From Luidia sarsii (lineage: Eukaryota; Echinodermata; Asteroidea; Paxillosida; Luidiidae), in the NCBI GenBank assembly GCA_949987565.1, contig OX465111.1, forward strand, positions 4,678,590 to 4,742,589: 64,000 bases of DNA, read 5' to 3'. A program made the position numbers and the translations under genes. Below, piece after piece: positions 11,901 through 21,425 of the stretch. The notes under the pieces were generated by a model, which saw nothing but the letters and a program-made list of their open reading frames with translations, was not told the origin of the DNA and did not search any database. Position 1 is the stretch's first letter. Each line of letters begins with the position of its first letter.

Positions 11901-14900
11901 AGTCAAGCATGCATCTGTTCAAATCATTATTCTAGGCTACATTCAACAAAATCAGCATAAATGCATATGCATGTGACGCTTTTATCAGAATATTAGATCT
12001 GCGTTTTCTGTCTTATGTTTCCTCTTAAATCTAATAAAATGAGTATACAGGGCTGCCAACTCATGTCCCAGTGGATCGGATTGTCTATTAATTATGAAAA
12101 TAATCCTAAGGTAATGTCGCTAATTGTTTTATCCTGATTCAATAAGTGCATGGTCACAGAAAAGTCAAGATGACTATGAAAATTCACCCTTATTTTCGCC
12201 AATACTAACAGACTTAAAGATTCCTCCCCCCTTGGGGCTAGCTGTATTCAAGGTTTCAGCCTTTCAGAAGGTTCCTTCTAGGATCAAAATGCCAGGCCTA
12301 TTAAATTGAGTGATCAAACAGCAGTTTGTATTCAGATGTTTTATACTGTGTATTTCGACAGGCCCCAGAATGGAGGTTCAACCTGCACTGGCCCTGCAAC
12401 AGAGACCCAAGCCTGCATCAATGCGGTGAGTTATGTCTGCAGTTTGAGGATCGTTTTCTCGTCTCCTCATGACTGAAGTTCCTTCTACTTCATTCATTAT
12501 TATCAAACTCCTTAAACTCCTCACCCTCCTCACATTCTTAACCTTCTTATCCCCCTCATCCTCCACATCTCCTCATCACTGTTGTCATCTCACTGTCTTG
12601 TCATATTTTGTTTTTTAAGTTGGGTTTCCGAACCCCTTTCCTTTGTCTCCATAAAATCACAGTCGTTATCGTAATCCGTATTTCCACAGGATTGCCCTGC
12701 ACAGAATCCGACTGGACTGGTAACAGGAAATTTCGTGGGAGGTGTATATCAAGGTAAGAACTGGGGGAAACTTCAAAAAGTCGCACCAAAGAGTCGAAGG
12801 TTCGCAAAGATCCACTTTTAGTTTAGTCCCACGTCGCACACATGAACCTGTTCACTGTGTGTACATAGCCCTTTCCCGTGGGCAATCGTAGTCTGGATCC
12901 CCTGCACTAACTATGTTGTTTCGCCTCTGAGGTTTTTTTTTCACGTCATCGAGAGTTCACGGATTGTGTTCATAGGTCTCCCACGATGTCTGCAGTGTAA
13001 CTAAGTGCAATGTGTTCCAGCATTGTACGAATTTGTACGTTTGTGCTAAAAGATAGATTGATTAAAGACAATTCCCTCTCTTCTCCCTTTTCTCTCTCAG
13101 CGTATACGGGATTTCTGAATATTCCGGTCGGTGCCGTCGACGTTTTCATCAGAAACAGGGGAACCGTCACGTACATGGGTAAGGATTTTGTCTCACTAGA
13201 TTGTGCTCGCTTAGCTTACCACCGGCCAACCCCCGTACGAGCGGCGATGCAACTATCCCCAGGGTTACCAAGCCTAAGAGCAGGGTCACATTTGCAAAGG
13301 AGGGAGGGGTGTAACCGGGTTTACTCAGGGAAGCTCATCGTAGCCACCGAGTGCGCCATAATAAGGTTATAAAACAAGGCAAATGTGGTATTCGGTAGCA
13401 CCGTCTTGAATTATCTCTTGTGAGATTATGTGTGGTTCTGAACAATTCCTCGGTTCATCTCAAAACCACACTAGACTTGACCTCCGCCACAATATATAGC
13501 CTGGAATGAAGAACGCTATAATATCCTCACAGACCCACAGAACTCCAGTGCTGATGAGCCTTGACCTCTTTCAACAATTACAATATAGAACATTTGAACA
13601 AGGAAGGTTTACCTCCCATACAGTTTGTTCGTAAATTCGAATCTGACATGGCTTCAATGATTGTGACACCAATGGTATGGTTTGAAATTGGCACGAGAGA
13701 AAAAACTGCAACGAGAAAAGAGCGTTTTGAAAAAAATGGCGGAATCCCATTTTAGATACCTTGACCGAAGCGACGTCGTGCACCACTAAGAACCAACATC
13801 GAAACAAGAAAAACAGGAATAAATGGACAATAATTTCGTTCATTCCTAGACGCATGTGCAAGTGATCCGTTGCCGATGTCAGGTAGCGAGTTTAGCTTTG
13901 GCACCGGCTTCATCAGCATCTGCTAGCTGTCGTCAACGCACAATGAGCCAGTACATGTATGTCCGATTCGAATACAAGTGCCGTGACCTCTAAATCCGAT
14001 GCTAAATTAGTGGCAGCCGAGCCGAGAATGCCAAGCCGTCATCAATGATTGAATTTTTCTCTGATATCCTCTCTTCCTCGTCCTTGTTAATCATCATCCA
14101 GAGGTCAAAGATGGAGACCACTTCGTCATCAGCTACGACGGTTACGGTCTCCTGCCGCCACGCATCATCACCGATGTGAACCACCGAGGCACGGAGCTGT
14201 TGCACGACTACCGAGGGCAGGAGACGCTGGCCATCGCCGGCCCCACCACGGTGGCGCTGGAGGTCGGCGTCTTCCTCGTACTCGAGCAGGAGAAGTACGG
14301 GCCCGGCGTCGCTGCCAACATCACCTGGTCCTACCGCATGCAGGCCCAGGCCCAGGGCCAGTGGGTCCGCACGCCGGGCCCTTGCTCCGTCACCTGCGGG
14401 ACGGGTAAGTGAACGGTCAGCGGTGGTTGTTTGACGGACTGAAGAGGGGCTGCCTCAAAGTAATCATGCATAAGCCCGTTGACACACCTGTTTACTTCTC
14501 TATTCACCTGCTATTCATTCAGGGATGCCTTGTCATTCAGTTCATTGAATCACTTTTATAGCAGTCGTTTATTGCTGAATTTTTGGTATTTTTGTTCACA
14601 GGCTTTTACGTCGAGGACATCCGCTGCGCCACGGTGTCCAATGGCCAGCAGGTGTTCCACGAGGATGAGTCTCTCTGCAGCCACCTGACCAAGCCGAGCC
14701 CGCATTCCCAGACCTGCAATGAGGACGAGTGCCGGCAAGAGACCAGGTAAAGAGTGCGACATCTCGTTCCCCTTCCAGCACAGACGCTCGTCTCTGCCAC
14801 AGACTCATCCACTGTTACCTCGATGTGCGTTGTGGAGAACCTAACCTCGAATTGGTTCTGTTTTGCCCGATGCAGTGATCGCTTGTGCACGGCATCAACC

Positions 14901-17900
14901 TGTCCTAAGTAACTCTAGCCTCAATTAAATCATTGAAGAACAAATAATCTTTAGCTCTCCTTCGGAAATATCATTGTAGAAAAAGTGAATGAGGGTTAAT
15001 GCACATTTGTCGGTCTTTTCTTACTTTCTTAATTTTCTTACTTCTAGATGGCACGCTGATACCGTGGACTGCTCGGGTCTGTGTGGAGAGGCACTGGGCA
15101 CACGTAACGTGTACTGCACCTCCAGCGTTACGTGGACCGTGGTCCCCGAAGCAGAGTGCGATCCACGAGAGAAGCCATCGACCACGGCCCCTTGTCGCGG
15201 TCTTCCACCGTGCCTGCCAGGTACATATACAGTAGTTGCAATTCTCTCTCGCTCTTCTTGATGCCCTTTCTCTCGCCCGCCACGGGGGCTACATTATTTG
15301 ATTCGGTTTGGCTGAATTCTGGCTTGGCATCAGCTTAGCGTGGCCTGACTTGGTTCCGTTTATCATTATTACAGCGGGACCATTACCATGCAGAGTTTAT
15401 GGTAGAAATATTTCTTCAGCACTGATCACGAACTTGAAAATCAAGACTTCTTTTTCTTCATCTCCTCCTGCCACCCTCCTCTTCTTCCTTCTCCTCGTCC
15501 TCCTCCTACACTCGTCTTCTTCCTCCTCCCCTTCTCTTACCCCTCTCTTCCTCCTCCTCCTCCTCCTCCTCCTCCTCCTCCTACCCCTCCCCTCGTCCTC
15601 CTTCCCCTCCTCCTCTTCCCATTCTCTTCCTCCTTCTACTTCCCCTTTTCTACAATTTACACACCAGTCCAGCCAACAGGATCTTGCCAGAACCACGTGG
15701 TGACGACCCAGGGGTCTATCAGTCGCATGCTCACCTCGACTGGCGGCGTGAGTTGCGGGTACACCATAGTGGCTCCGACTGGCACGGTCATCAGAGTTCA
15801 GCTGGTCAACTACCTAATCGACTGTGACAACGGTAGGTAAACCTACCCACCCACTCTTGAGCTCAACATTGCATGCCTCTGCTTCTTTAAATGCAATGGC
15901 ATTCCCCTCCTCGACTCAACCCACAGCAGGCCTATCAGGAGTCGTTATCACCTGTCAGTCAAGAATGACGCCAATTTACTCATGTGCACAGTTCAGAGAG
16001 GCCGTATGAATATGTTCGAGCTCTTCTTCGCTACAAGTGTAGAGCCTTTGGCCCTTAACTTCTCTTATACGTTTCCAATATTAAATATTAGAAGATCCAG
16101 CTATTCTATATCCAGGATATTGTCGTTCCTATATGGTAGCTAGGACTAGGAATAATTATACGCTCATCCCAAGATATTCTTAAGAGGGTTGATTGTTCAT
16201 CTAGAGCCTATATATCTCAGATGTTTAAGAGAGAGCGCAAGGCTCATCTAAAATACGAAAACCGTGAGCTATGGAAGTATGCAGTGCACACATCACTAAT
16301 CTGTAGTACATCTGTAAAGTTGGTCCGATGTTTACCCAACCCAACCCCGTCTCCTCCGCCTTCAGGTGAGGAGCTGGTCTTCAAGGACGGCTTCCGCAGG
16401 GCGGACCACTGTAACCGAAAGGTCAGCCTGGGAACGACGGAGGACTCCCAGACCAACGTTGTTCAAATTGAGCACAAGACAACTCAGAGCGGTCACGGCT
16501 ATCACATCGTCTACAGCTTCGTCTACCAAAGCCAGCCGGGAGGTACGCCCCTCCTCCCCCACCCCTCCAACGGGCAGTTCCCACCTCGATCCTATAAATT
16601 GTGCGCATGCACCGTGCGCGATCCCACACGTGCGCTTCAAGATCCTGTCTCCTCCGTTCGTGGAGATGTGGATGGTGGATTATGTATCGCTTGTTGGGAT
16701 TGATATGTGATTAAGATTTTAAAATAGTGAACACAAATGATAACACTGATCAATGAGGGTCAGGTTGCTCATAATGCCTTGAGTTACCATTTAGGTCCTT
16801 CCCCAATGAGTTTTTAATAATCCCACAATCTGCAAAAAAAAAATCTTCAAAAACGATAGCAGCAACAACAACAAAACAACAGCAGCAGTGAGAGTAATAC
16901 AGAAACCACAAATACCGCAACAAGGATATCCTTTCCAAGTTTCCAACTTTAAATTCCACCTGATTCTCTTATCGGCAGCCTGCGACGAGAATCTCCTGGA
17001 GTCTCCGGGTACACTGCAGAGCCCCAACTACCCTAACTACTACGCCAACGACCAGACTTGTCGCTACCTCATCGTGGCCCCGGCCGACATGAATATTGTT
17101 CTGACCTTCAACGAGCTGAGCTTATACAATCTGTGCCATGAACGCCGTGGACTCCAATATGATTACATCGCTGTAAGTCACAAAATGGTTTTTTTTTTTG
17201 GGGGGGGGGCTCGTCATATTTTCCTTCTCTTTTTAGCTAAATTTTGTTTATGAAAAGCAATGCAAACAAATGCAAACTGCGTACCTGGAACCCTCCTCAA
17301 TCCTCCAATGTGAGTTTGTGCATGTACATGTACCCCACTGTCTCAATCCTCCACAAATACATGTAAATGGGTCCTTTGTTTATAGACAGTACATGCATGG
17401 AGTAGGTAGCTCCACGGTACGTGCCTTTGTCAACGTTCCTCAGCTTTTCATATCCTCAAAAATCCTCCAGTGTAAATCGAACAACCTTCCTCAATCCTCC
17501 ACAATCCTCCAGTGTAAATTTTACAACCTTCCTCAATCCTCCGCAATCCTCCAGTGTAAATTTTACAACCTTCCTCAATCCTCCAGTACAAATTTTACAA
17601 CCATCCTCGATCCTCCACAATCCTCCATAACCCCCACAGGATTGTGGAGGATTGAACTGATTTAACAGGCAACAAAAATAGCAGACGTCTTACTTCACAT
17701 GACGGATCCTTGGAAGTTCTTGTTCAAAAAGAATGACATTAGAATACTGCCCATAATTTTGAAACAGTTCACTGTTTGTTTACCTATGTAAATTAGAGTA
17801 TTTAAACTCCCATAGTTTGTATGTGTTTCACCCACCCCGAAAATAATACTCTCCACAGACAGTGTGATCACTGGGCCATACTTTGATATAGCAATCCTTT

Positions 17901-18477
17901 CAAATTCACTGCAAAGAGGCTTAATTCATTTTTGCAAGACCAGAAAGAAGTGACTTGACATCAATTAAATACCGGTAGAAGCAAAGCCCAGGAGCCTTGA
18001 CAGTCATCTGAACCCGGGTCTCTGTTGCTATAGGGACGAACTGAAACGAGGGGCCAATTATTGTCGCTCCGCTTGGGATGCGAGTCAGACGTTATTAATC
18101 ACGTACTGGACTGAATTTCCACCCTACTGAATTAGTAAGCATTTATAATTCAAAGCAGGCGGACTTCTCGCAACAATTACCGTAGTCTGCGGTAATACTT
18201 AGCCTGGTTAGGAAATGGCATATAGCCTTTGCTGTATGTATGACTTTGGTTATTAGAGTCTCCAACGACAACCCTATCTTTTGTTTTGCCTTCCCATTCA
18301 CAGTTCCAGGATTTAGAGCAGAATGGCAGCTACGGATCGCTGTGCGGCACCTCCTCCAACCCCACACGGGCTGGCTACCAATCCATCTCTAACCGTCTCC
18401 TGATCACCTTCAGGAGTGATGAACAACACAACAGCCGCGGCTTCCACGCTAGCTACACATTCGTGAGCAGGACATGA
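1178..18477 (+). CDS. ADAMTS-type secreted metalloprotease with TSR array and two CUB domains (35 exons, 5' incomplete)
   Basis: A secreted zinc endopeptidase of the ADAMTS family (M12B), acting on extracellular proteins. Exons read: 1178-1241, 1724-2025, 2460-2673, 2919-3136, 3352-3435, 3739-3881, 4015-4158, 4509-4661, 5179-5329, 5479-5574, 6119-6252, 6612-6675, 6973-7088, 7288-7351, 7631-7740, 8269-8332, 8494-8603, 9013-9076, 9555-9661, 9951-10017, 10238-10344, 10481-10547, 10661-10773, 11398-11461, 11681-11793, 12362-12425, 12690-12753, 13101-13178, 14102-14404, 14602-14746, 15048-15220, 15668-15832, 16366-16542, 16979-17172, 18304-18477. All junctions are GT-AG and the phases join without a gap (1489 residues plus stop TGA). 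Furin site RRKR is near residue 220 and the zinc motif HELGHNLGIDHD at 385-396. Two terminal CUBs suggest kinship with ADAMTS13, but the order of middle domains differs. The signal peptide is not seen. Weakest borders are the acceptors at 1724 and 10238. Confidence 0.93.
3008..4661 (+). other. Reprolysin catalytic domain exons
   Basis: The domain opens after RRKR with [13 protein letters not shown], the usual first strand of ADAMTS proteases, and runs through five more exons. The zinc-binding HExxHxxGxxHD is split by the intron between 4158 and 4509: HELGH and the first two bases of the Asn codon lie in one exon, and LGIDHDG opens the next. The Met-turn methionine is in NIMSS, about 20 residues after the third zinc ligand. 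All ligands and the catalytic Glu are present, so the enzyme should be active. Confidence 0.93.
3141..3300 (+). repeat. CT-rich low-complexity tract in ADAMTS intron
   Basis: A run of CTTTCTTCC/CTCC/CTGC units starts five bases after the donor at 3137. It gives open frames on both strands that are not coding. Confidence 0.85.
4822..5170 (+). repeat. (TCC/TCT)n polypyrimidine microsatellite next to a 3' splice site
   Basis: About 350 bp of TCCTCC, TCTTTTTCC and CTCCAC variants lie in the intron directly after the catalytic zinc-site exon and end just before the acceptor at 5178. The tract keeps several frames open (Leu-, Pro- and Ser-rich on one strand, Glu-, Arg- and Gly-rich on the other), none of which is likely to be expressed. 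Confidence 0.9.
5179..5574 (+). other. Disintegrin-like module exons
   Basis: Two exons carry the ADAMTS pattern: a QCNL strand, then DICGHLACM, a GNCLGTG turn, LDGTECAK, and finally WCIEGLCV at the start of the next exon (6119). This matches the Cys spacing that precedes TSR1 in ADAMTS proteins (C..L.C, DGT.C, WC..G.C). The exon at 5179 follows a long CT-rich tract, so its acceptor has an exceptionally long polypyrimidine run. Confidence 0.85.
5860..5945 (+). repeat. Stem-loop dispersed repeat, intact hairpin
   Basis: The box AAGGTTTGCTGTGCCACCAT is followed after about 25 bases by GGCTCTGAAAAGAGCC (5907-5922), then GGTAACTCAACGTT. On the minus strand the hairpin reads GGCTCTTTTCAGAGCC, identical to the classical histone-mRNA 3' stem-loop. 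It lies in an ADAMTS intron. Confidence 0.8.
6724..6850 (+). repeat. Stem-loop dispersed repeat, damaged hairpin
   Basis: AAGTTTGCAGTGACACCATG is followed by ACTCTGAAAAGTGCC and GGTAACACAACGTTTC. The order and spacing match the copy at 5860, with two stem changes. It extends into GGCAGTGTGTCCGTCGACAC, which is also partly shared with the copy at 9408. Confidence 0.75.
9406..9535 (+). repeat. Stem-loop dispersed repeat, intact hairpin
   Basis: TTACAGTGACACCATGTAAG is followed by GGCTCTGAAAAGAGCC (9451-9466), then CAGCAACGCAACGTT and a GACAGTGTGT tail. This is the third copy in the same orientation inside ADAMTS introns. Confidence 0.8.
11184..11262 (-). repeat. tRNA-derived SINE fragment
   Basis: The minus strand reads GGGGATGTCAGCGGTAAGAC, then AGCAGGTTTCGAATCCCGCC with a pol III B box (GGTTTCGAATCCC), then CGAGCTGCCTGATTTTTTTT. 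This is the head-to-tail layout of a tRNA-derived SINE. A weaker relative (TTTGAAACCCC, CTGCTTTCTAGCAC) lies at about 2290-2335. Confidence 0.55.
12690..14367 (+). other. Spacer domain exons
   Basis: Exons 12690-12753, 13101-13178 and most of 14102-14404 encode a Cys-poor beta-rich segment. The core [18 protein letters not shown] resembles the ADAMTS spacer opening (GY..V..IPAGA..I.I.E). Later parts read [20 protein letters not shown] and ITWSYRM, like the usual E.L.A.GPT...L.V.VL and Y.Y end. Spacers help position substrates. No ADAMTS cysteine-rich domain is seen between the TSR array and this spacer. Confidence 0.8.
14368..15220 (+). other. Two post-spacer thrombospondin repeats
   Basis: The end of exon 14102-14404 ([15 protein letters not shown]) plus exon 14602-14746 form a ninth TSR that ends CNEDECR. 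Exon 15048-15220 encodes a tenth, more divergent one, opening [13 protein letters not shown] and closing CRGLPPC. The single-exon, lower-similarity form of the last repeat matches the divergent C-terminal TSRs of other ADAMTS proteins. Confidence 0.8.
15459..15655 (+). repeat. CT-rich microsatellite in ADAMTS intron
   Basis: A CTC/CTT-rich run with a pure CTC core near 15550-15580 ends just before the first CUB exon acceptor at 15667, the same arrangement as the tract at 4822-5170. Confidence 0.85.
15668..18477 (+). other. Two CUB domains and C-terminus
   Basis: CUB1 is encoded by 15668-15832 and 16366-16542 ([10 protein letters not shown] start, CGYTIVAP strand, HIVYSFVY end). CUB2 is encoded by 16979-17172 and 18304-18477. 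It opens with [20 protein letters not shown], the textbook CUB start, then CRYLIVAP and YDYIA, and ends with LLITFRSD and FHASYTF before the TGA at 18475-18477. Two C-terminal CUBs are otherwise a hallmark of ADAMTS13. Confidence 0.93.
17280..17655 (+). repeat. ~42-bp minisatellite (AATCCTCC-rich) in ADAMTS intron
   Basis: Units of the form CAATCCTCCAGTGTAAATTT followed by TACAACCTTCCTCAATCCTC recur four to six times between about 17440 and 17630, with looser AATCCTCC words from 17290. The array ends with an inverted echo, AGGATTGTGGAGGATTG. Non-coding. Confidence 0.8.
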
Positions 18478-18717
18478 AGGGCGCCTACTCACTCACTCCT
18501 CCCCTCTCCTCTCTCCATCTCAACGTAGTAATAACTACAGAATATACTCTCACCGCACACTTCGAGCCCCCCCCCTCTCCCGAAACCCCACTTTCGGCTT
18601 ACGCTCAGGCTTCGTACAAAGCGAAACCGTGTGGGAGGAAAAGTGTTGACCAAAATCATTTGTCCTACACTTGGTTTGTTTCTTAAACAATGTTACCCGT
18701 TGACATTTTAAAAACGT

Positions 18718-18723
18718 ATTAAA
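18718..18723 (+). terminator. Candidate poly(A) signal (ATTAAA) for the ADAMTS gene
   Basis: ATTAAA lies about 240 bases after the stop codon and is the first good variant signal downstream. This is a motif match only. Confidence 0.35.
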
Positions 18724-20280
18724 ATTGTCTTCTTAATTTTCTGGGGTTTTTCTTTACCAGCACTGTCTGTGGGATTTGTCGTCCAGGTCAGAGTATTGAT
18801 CTGTCCGTCATAACAAAACATTTATCTGAAAAACAAATTGCCGAAAGCATCTGACGTAAATGTACTTAGTGTACTAACTATAGGCCTCCTTGATTTAAGT
18901 TCACCTTGAAATGGGCGTCAAGGGAAAAACCCGAAGACCCAGAGCCAGCGACCAAGCCTAATCCATTTCGAAAAAATGAAAGTCGGATCGCTGGAAAAAA
19001 TCACCACAGAGGAGTATGGTTTTGACCATTCTTCGCTAACCAATTTAAGCGAAAACAATCATATTACAATCTGCAATGTTATCAATTAATTGCACCCCTA
19101 TTCCGACTTCTTAATTACCAATAGTCCGAGGACCTTGACGATTCTTTCGATGAATTCAAAAGCCACGAAATCGATAATGCCAAGACCACGAAGAGTCACC
19201 GCCTCGTGCAAATTGTTATTCCACAGCGCCTGAATTCGTTACACGGCCCTGTAGAGAATTTAGCTGCTTGTGCCATCAGGTGCTATGTAGAAGCTATTTA
19301 TTCATTGTATATATTAAATCATATTGAAAATTCTTAAATGATTTCACAGTTTCATAAGCCGCTGGACGGCATATGTAGCATATGATGACACACAAGAAGA
19401 AAAGAGCACGGAAACAAGACAAAAAGATTGACACTTCATATTAAGCAAAGAAAAACAAGAGTACTGGTTGTTACCACTCAGGTTCTTTTTAGAATCACAC
19501 CTCTTCTTTAAGAGACCTTATACATGGTGTCACCGCCAACCCTCCTATTTTGTATTCAAGCCCATGTAAAATACATGTATCGCCTGATGTACATGGTTTT
19601 AATTCAAGAATGTCAAGGGCGGCTGGAAGCACTCAGGCTTTCCGCTGCAAGGATAACGACTATCTACTAATTTAATCATGGGCATTTCTATGGCCCACTC
19701 TACAGCTAGCTGCGGAATGATTAATTACAGAGACAAATGGGCTTTTTGTTCCCCTGTGCCTTCGGGCTTACGGATGAAACCCCATGCCTCTGAATCCCTA
19801 ATCAGCTACTCGCTTGGTTTTTCGTTTCTATTTCGATTGAGGTGAATCTTATTTTTTTTTAAACATATTGGTAAGAAAAGTTTCTACCTCTGCCTTAAAT
19901 TATCCCAACGGCCACACTGAAATAAGTGTAAAACTAATGGAAGGATGAAATATCATGTTTTCGAGTTGATGGATGGTTTTGTATGAGGTACATGTACTAG
20001 ATTCGTTTTATGAAGAAAATATTTTCGGGTTAATTGTTAGGTAGAATGTTTGGAATATTTATTTTCGCAAACCAAGAATTATCTTTATTGTTATTTTCCC
20101 ACGAGTTTCTTGTCAGGCAGGTCCTGGTTTAATTATCATGATGAAGAAATATAATCAGCACACAGACATTCAATATTGCTGCATTGTTTGGATGAGTGTG
20201 ATGTTTAATATGTGTCTGGTCTAGGTGCGTGTTGTCTGTTGGTTTGCTAATGACTTGGTGGGATGATTGGTTGATTGTGG
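18724..20280. other. Intergenic, no gene seen
   Basis: AT-rich intergenic sequence with no supported exon, RNA gene or promoter. The only feature I can name is the worn stem-loop repeat near 19476. Confidence 0.5.
19476..19560 (-). repeat. Worn stem-loop dispersed repeat
   Basis: The minus strand reads GGCGGTGACACCATGTATAA, a spacer with CTCTTAAAGAAG, then GATTCTAAAAAGAACC. The box is well kept and the hairpin is worn. Confidence 0.65.
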
Positions 20281-20284
20281 GTGG

Positions 20285-20287
20285 TTA

Positions 20288-20319
<32 letters not shown>

Positions 20320-20369
20320 GTGCTTGCTTGCTTGCTCGCTTGCTCGCGTGCTTGCTTGCTCGCTTGCTC

Positions 20370-20412
<43 letters not shown>
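20285..20412 (+). repeat. (GCTT)n tetranucleotide array
   Basis: About 30 copies of CTTG with scattered GCTC and GCGT changes. It creates Leu/Ala/Cys-rich and Ser/Lys/Gln-rich open frames that should be ignored. Confidence 0.95.
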
Positions 20413-20413
<1 letters not shown>

Positions 20414-20459
20414 CTGGGATGTTCGGCTGGTTGATTGATGAGGGATTCCTGCTTGGTTT

Positions 20460-20766
20460 GCCGTTGGCTTGTGTTGGCTGGGTTGGGTTGGGTTGGCTGG
20501 ATTGGGGTGATTCGGGTGGGTTGGGTTGGGTTGGGTTGGGTTGGTTGTGTTGGATGAGTTGGTTGGGTTGGTTGGGGTGCGTTGGGTTCGTTGGGTTGGG
20601 GTGGGTTGGGTTCGTTGGATTGGGTTTGATTGGGTTTGTTGGGTTGGGTTGGGTTGGGTTGTGTTGGGTTGGGTTTGTTGGGTTGGGTTGGGTTGGGTGG
20701 GTGGGTTGGGTGGGTTGGATTGGGGTAGTTTGGTTGGATTGGGTTGGGTGGGTTGGGTTGGCATAG
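20460..20766 (+). repeat. (GGTTG)n pentanucleotide array
   Basis: About 300 bp of GGGTT units with GTTCG, GATTG and GGGTGG variants. The plus strand has many runs of GGGTTGGGTTGGGTTGGG, which satisfy the G-quadruplex rule. It is not the animal telomere repeat TTAGGG. Confidence 0.95.
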
Positions 20767-21425
20767 GTACCGGTAGCAACTGGGAAGAATGCAACTATTG
20801 TATCCTGCGTTGCGTGCCGTAATGTGTGTATATTGAGCCATTTATATTATCATTGACCCATTTAAAATAGGCCTATACAAAAGGCACTGGACAGAGATGC
20901 GCTGTTATAAAAGGCCAGGCTCCATCTTCTTAATATGATATTCCATTTATATTTCACGTGTTCTATGTCCTTGACACGATGGTGCTGTACAGGCAGAAAA
21001 CCTTGCATAATATCAACCGCATGGGTGTTTTTTTGTTAATCATGATACATTTTAAACCCGACTGGTAGAGCAGAGCCAGTTTCATAAAACCTTAGTTTGT
21101 TCGTGATTAATTTTCGAACCACACCTACTGAAAACAACATCACATTCATGACAAGTTTCGTGCAAGGCAATTTTGTAGAACGTGTGCTTTGTTATAATTC
21201 GATAACTAAATTGTCTTTCGTTCAAAATTTGAAAGACATAATTAACATTTTTCTAGGCAGGATTATGAATCAATGTATGGCAACAGGTATGCGTTGCCTT
21301 GAAGACCGATGTCCCTCAATCTAAGTTTACCTTCGGCAAGCGAACTGCCCGCCCACATCCGGAAAACATAATTAGTTGGATGAGCTATACCACCACGAAA
21401 AAATGCAGACACGAGAAAGGAAACA

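Larger units (their letters stand above)
6119..12425 (+). other. Array of eight thrombospondin type-1 repeats, two exons each
   Basis: Sixteen exons encode eight TSRs. Each repeat has a first exon of 107-134 bp carrying the W..W motif and a C-S-x-S/T-C-G motif, then a second exon of 64 or 67 bp carrying P-x-N-G-G..C and a closing Cys. The first exon always starts in phase 0 and ends in phase 2, and the second returns to phase 0, so each pair is a symmetric module. WxxW is a known C-mannosylation site and CSx(S/T)CG a known O-fucosylation site. Fucosylation would fit CSETCG, CSATCG, CSKSCG and CSVTCG here. Confidence 0.95.

Noticed and set aside
20460..20766. Possible interstitial telomere
   Set aside because: The unit is GGGTT/GGTTG, not TTAGGG. 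Other arrays surround it and there is no subtelomeric gene signature.
20221..20841. 206-codon minus and 163-codon plus frames (Asn/Pro/Thr and Gly/Leu/Trp rich)
   Set aside because: Translations of the GCTT and GGTTG arrays on either strand.
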